Positions 62,629 through 63,832 of a stretch of 63,832 nt of DNA are shown here, piece by piece. Positions within the stretch are counted from its first letter, which is position 1. Every line of letters starts with the position of its first letter. The position numbers were made by a program, and so were the translations under genes. The stretch is from Euryarchaeota archaeon UBA202 (GTDB lineage: Archaea > Thermoplasmatota > E2 > UBA202), in assembly GCA_002502685.1 (NCBI GenBank), contig DAQA01000008.1, positions 1,213 to 65,044 on the forward strand, written 5' to 3'. Below the pieces are notes generated by a model. That model was not told the origin of the DNA and did not search any database. It saw only the letters and a list, made by a program, of their open reading frames with translations.

Positions 62629-62844
62629 ATGGTAGTTGTAAAAGTAATTGAGGTAATAGGTAGCTCGTCAAAGAGTTGGGAAGATGCTACACAGAACGTT
62701 CTTAAAGAAGCTGCTGATACAATCAGGGACATCAAATCGATTGATGTAAAAAATTTTACTGCAAAAGTAAAAAATAACAAGATTGTGGAATATCGCGTTG
62801 TGGTGCATCTCGCCTTTGTTGTAGAAAAAGGACATACATACTGA
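62629..62844 (+). CDS. dodecin-family protein lacking the flavin-stacking tryptophan
   Basis: A 71-residue dodecin: VVKVIEVIGSSSKSWEDATQ at the start, then a helix and two strands ending KIVEYRVVVHLAFVVEK. Dodecins form hollow dodecamers that store flavin dimers stacked between conserved Trp (about 36) residues. In this copy the equivalent position reads IKSIDVKNF, so the tryptophan is absent (Ser). Binding of another ligand, or no cofactor, must be considered. It lies 118 bases after the ATPase and probably has its own start; AGGAATAAA precedes the ATG. Confidence 0.87.
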   Translation: MVVVKVIEVIGSSSKSWEDATQNVLKEAADTIRDIKSIDVKNFTAKVKNNKIVEYRVVVHLAFVVEKGHTY

Positions 62845-63253
62845 GTATTTTATTATAGGCCAAAGCCATCTCGAACCTGAGAAACCTGCAATAACACCTC
62901 CCTAATCGGATAGTGTACATTAGGGATGGAAAAGTAAGAAAAGATAATAATCCCTGTACCTAACTTCTTTTCCAACTTAATTGTTCCCATTATTTTAGTT
63001 AATGAACCCCCGGGCAGCAGAAAAAATAATTATTCTTTATACCTCTCCTTTTTTTCATTTCCAAAGGAATAGAAGTTTGTAGATTTTTTTCCCAATGGTA
63101 AATTAAATAAGCTTCTTTTTACTTATAATTTAACCAAAGGATATTACCTGATCTATACTTTCGATCATCTATCCACTAATGTTGATCTATAGCAGTGTTA
63201 TGTTTTCATAGGTGTACCATAATCTTTATCTTACTACAAAACTTTTGCAGTTT
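62845..63253. other. 409-base region with a hairpin, between dodecin gene and transposase
   Basis: No gene recognised. TCCCTAAT (62899-62906) and ATTAGGGA (62919-62926) form a perfect 8-bp stem with a 12-base loop, extended by two further pairs and one mismatch; it may end the dodecin transcript. The right part (from about 63190) should contain the end and terminal inverted repeat of the insertion element, which I could not delimit. Confidence 0.4.
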
Positions 63254-63832
63254 TCAAATTGAAAGAACATTCTTATGCTTTTTAGATTTCTTTAATAACT
63301 GGTTAAACACCCATCGTTTTAGTTTTTTACAGGCAGATCCCACTGCTTGTATTCCCTTGAGTATGGAGCAGAGAAAGGGATTGCACATAGCATTTTTTAG
63401 GAGGGTATACGCAAGGAAAACGAGGTGTAGGTGTATAACTACAGCGTCAAGTTTCCTTGCTTGATACTCACCCATTCCCAAATACTGTTTGCAATCCCTA
63501 TGAAACACTTCAATACTCCACCGCTTTTTATAGTATTCGAGCACGTGCATACCATCCAAACTTGTGTTGTTGGAAACAAGAAATGTGAATGCCTTACTGT
63601 TCTTCCTCCCCCTTAGAATCACCAGTTTCACTCTTCCAACATTCTTCATAACAATGATAGTTTCATAGAACCACTTGAATCGTTTCTCACCTATTTTCTT
63701 GTTGATGCGTTTGAACATCTTCCTTGGGAGATCTTTAACATACCTGCCAAGTTGTATCCAACCTTCGCCAATTTGAATAAGTCTATTGCTCCTTGCCTGC
63801 GATATCCAGGTAAGCCCACGGTTGTTACAGAA
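63254..63832 (-). mobile_element. IS4-type transposase, 3' part (cut by window end)
   Basis: The frame runs through the window edge, so only the last 192 codons of the transposase are seen. The C-terminal DDE signature is present as Y-2x-R-3x-E-6x-K in YKKRWSIEVFHRDCK, and the following KQYLGMGEYQARKL matches IS4/IS701-type elements. The visible part shows no stop or frameshift. The N-terminal catalytic aspartates and the left inverted repeat lie beyond the window. Such transposases cut and paste DNA by a DDE mechanism. Confidence 0.85.

Noticed and set aside
1..63832. CRISPR arrays or other long direct repeats
   Set aside because: No regularly spaced repeats seen; repeated T runs are terminators and composition, not arrays.

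Overview
The window is archaeal chromosomal DNA, AT-rich with long T tracts between genes. It carries the large subunit of polymerase D, archaeal RPA with its partner protein, aRF1, Elp3, the KEOPS subunit Pcc1, Dph6, two tRNA genes interrupted at position 37/38, TATA-like boxes and a PGF-CTERM surface-anchor tail. PolD with PGF-CTERM excludes Crenarchaeota/Thermoproteota and fits a euryarchaeal-grade lineage. A Thermoplasmatota-type lineage (for example the marine benthic group D relatives) is my best guess, but no marker here proves it.

Layout. 1-4.7 kb: tail of a PGF-CTERM protein, Hsp20, trpS, purM, an adenosine-specific-kinase family protein and exonuclease III. 4.8-9.9 kb: a biotin/carboxylation block, with bioY facing an operon pycB-pycA-cupin-birA. 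9.9-16.8 kb: small membrane proteins, a TraB-family protein, a NUDIX enzyme beside an unrecognised cysteine-rich protein, intron-containing tRNA-Leu(UAA), a tandem UspA protein and a DASS-type anion transporter whose first helix appears frame-broken. 17-26 kb: a flippase-like protein, a UbiA prenyltransferase, elp3, dut, a DUF996 protein, a secreted CrtC/AttH-like protein and a nuclease-less Hef helicase. 26-29 kb: a large secreted transglutaminase-like protein.

29.4-41.4 kb is a cell-surface glycosylation region: two polytopic glycosyltransferases, two flippase-like proteins, GT4, GT2 and MurG-like glycosyltransferases, a sugar-nucleotide epimerase and an unassigned radical SAM enzyme. It is interrupted by intron-containing tRNA-Asp(GUC) and an eIF2B-like/ribose-1,5-bisphosphate isomerase gene whose start codon lies in the loop of an 11-bp perfect inverted repeat. 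41.5-43.3 kb holds pcc1 and a rare type-2 (methanogen-type) seryl-tRNA synthetase with all three predicted zinc ligands. 43.6-47.9 kb encodes secreted proteins or lipoproteins (PKD, parallel beta-helix, a tandemly duplicated domain) and a zinc-ribbon gene with an in-frame UGA. 48-58.5 kb is mainly information processing (dph6, RPA and partner, PolD large subunit, aRF1) plus larB-larC for nickel-pincer cofactor synthesis, without larA or larE.

58.5-63.8 kb looks more accessory: small membrane and zinc-ribbon proteins, an 802-aa HerA/VirB4-like ATPase with a coiled-coil tail, a dodecin lacking the usual flavin-stacking tryptophan, and an IS4-type transposase cut by the window end. No CRISPR array, rRNA or replication origin was recognised. 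The most promising leads are the surface-glycan region with its radical SAM enzyme, the UGA-interrupted zinc ribbon, the inverted repeat at the tRNA-Asp divergent start, and the ATPase-dodecin-IS edge.
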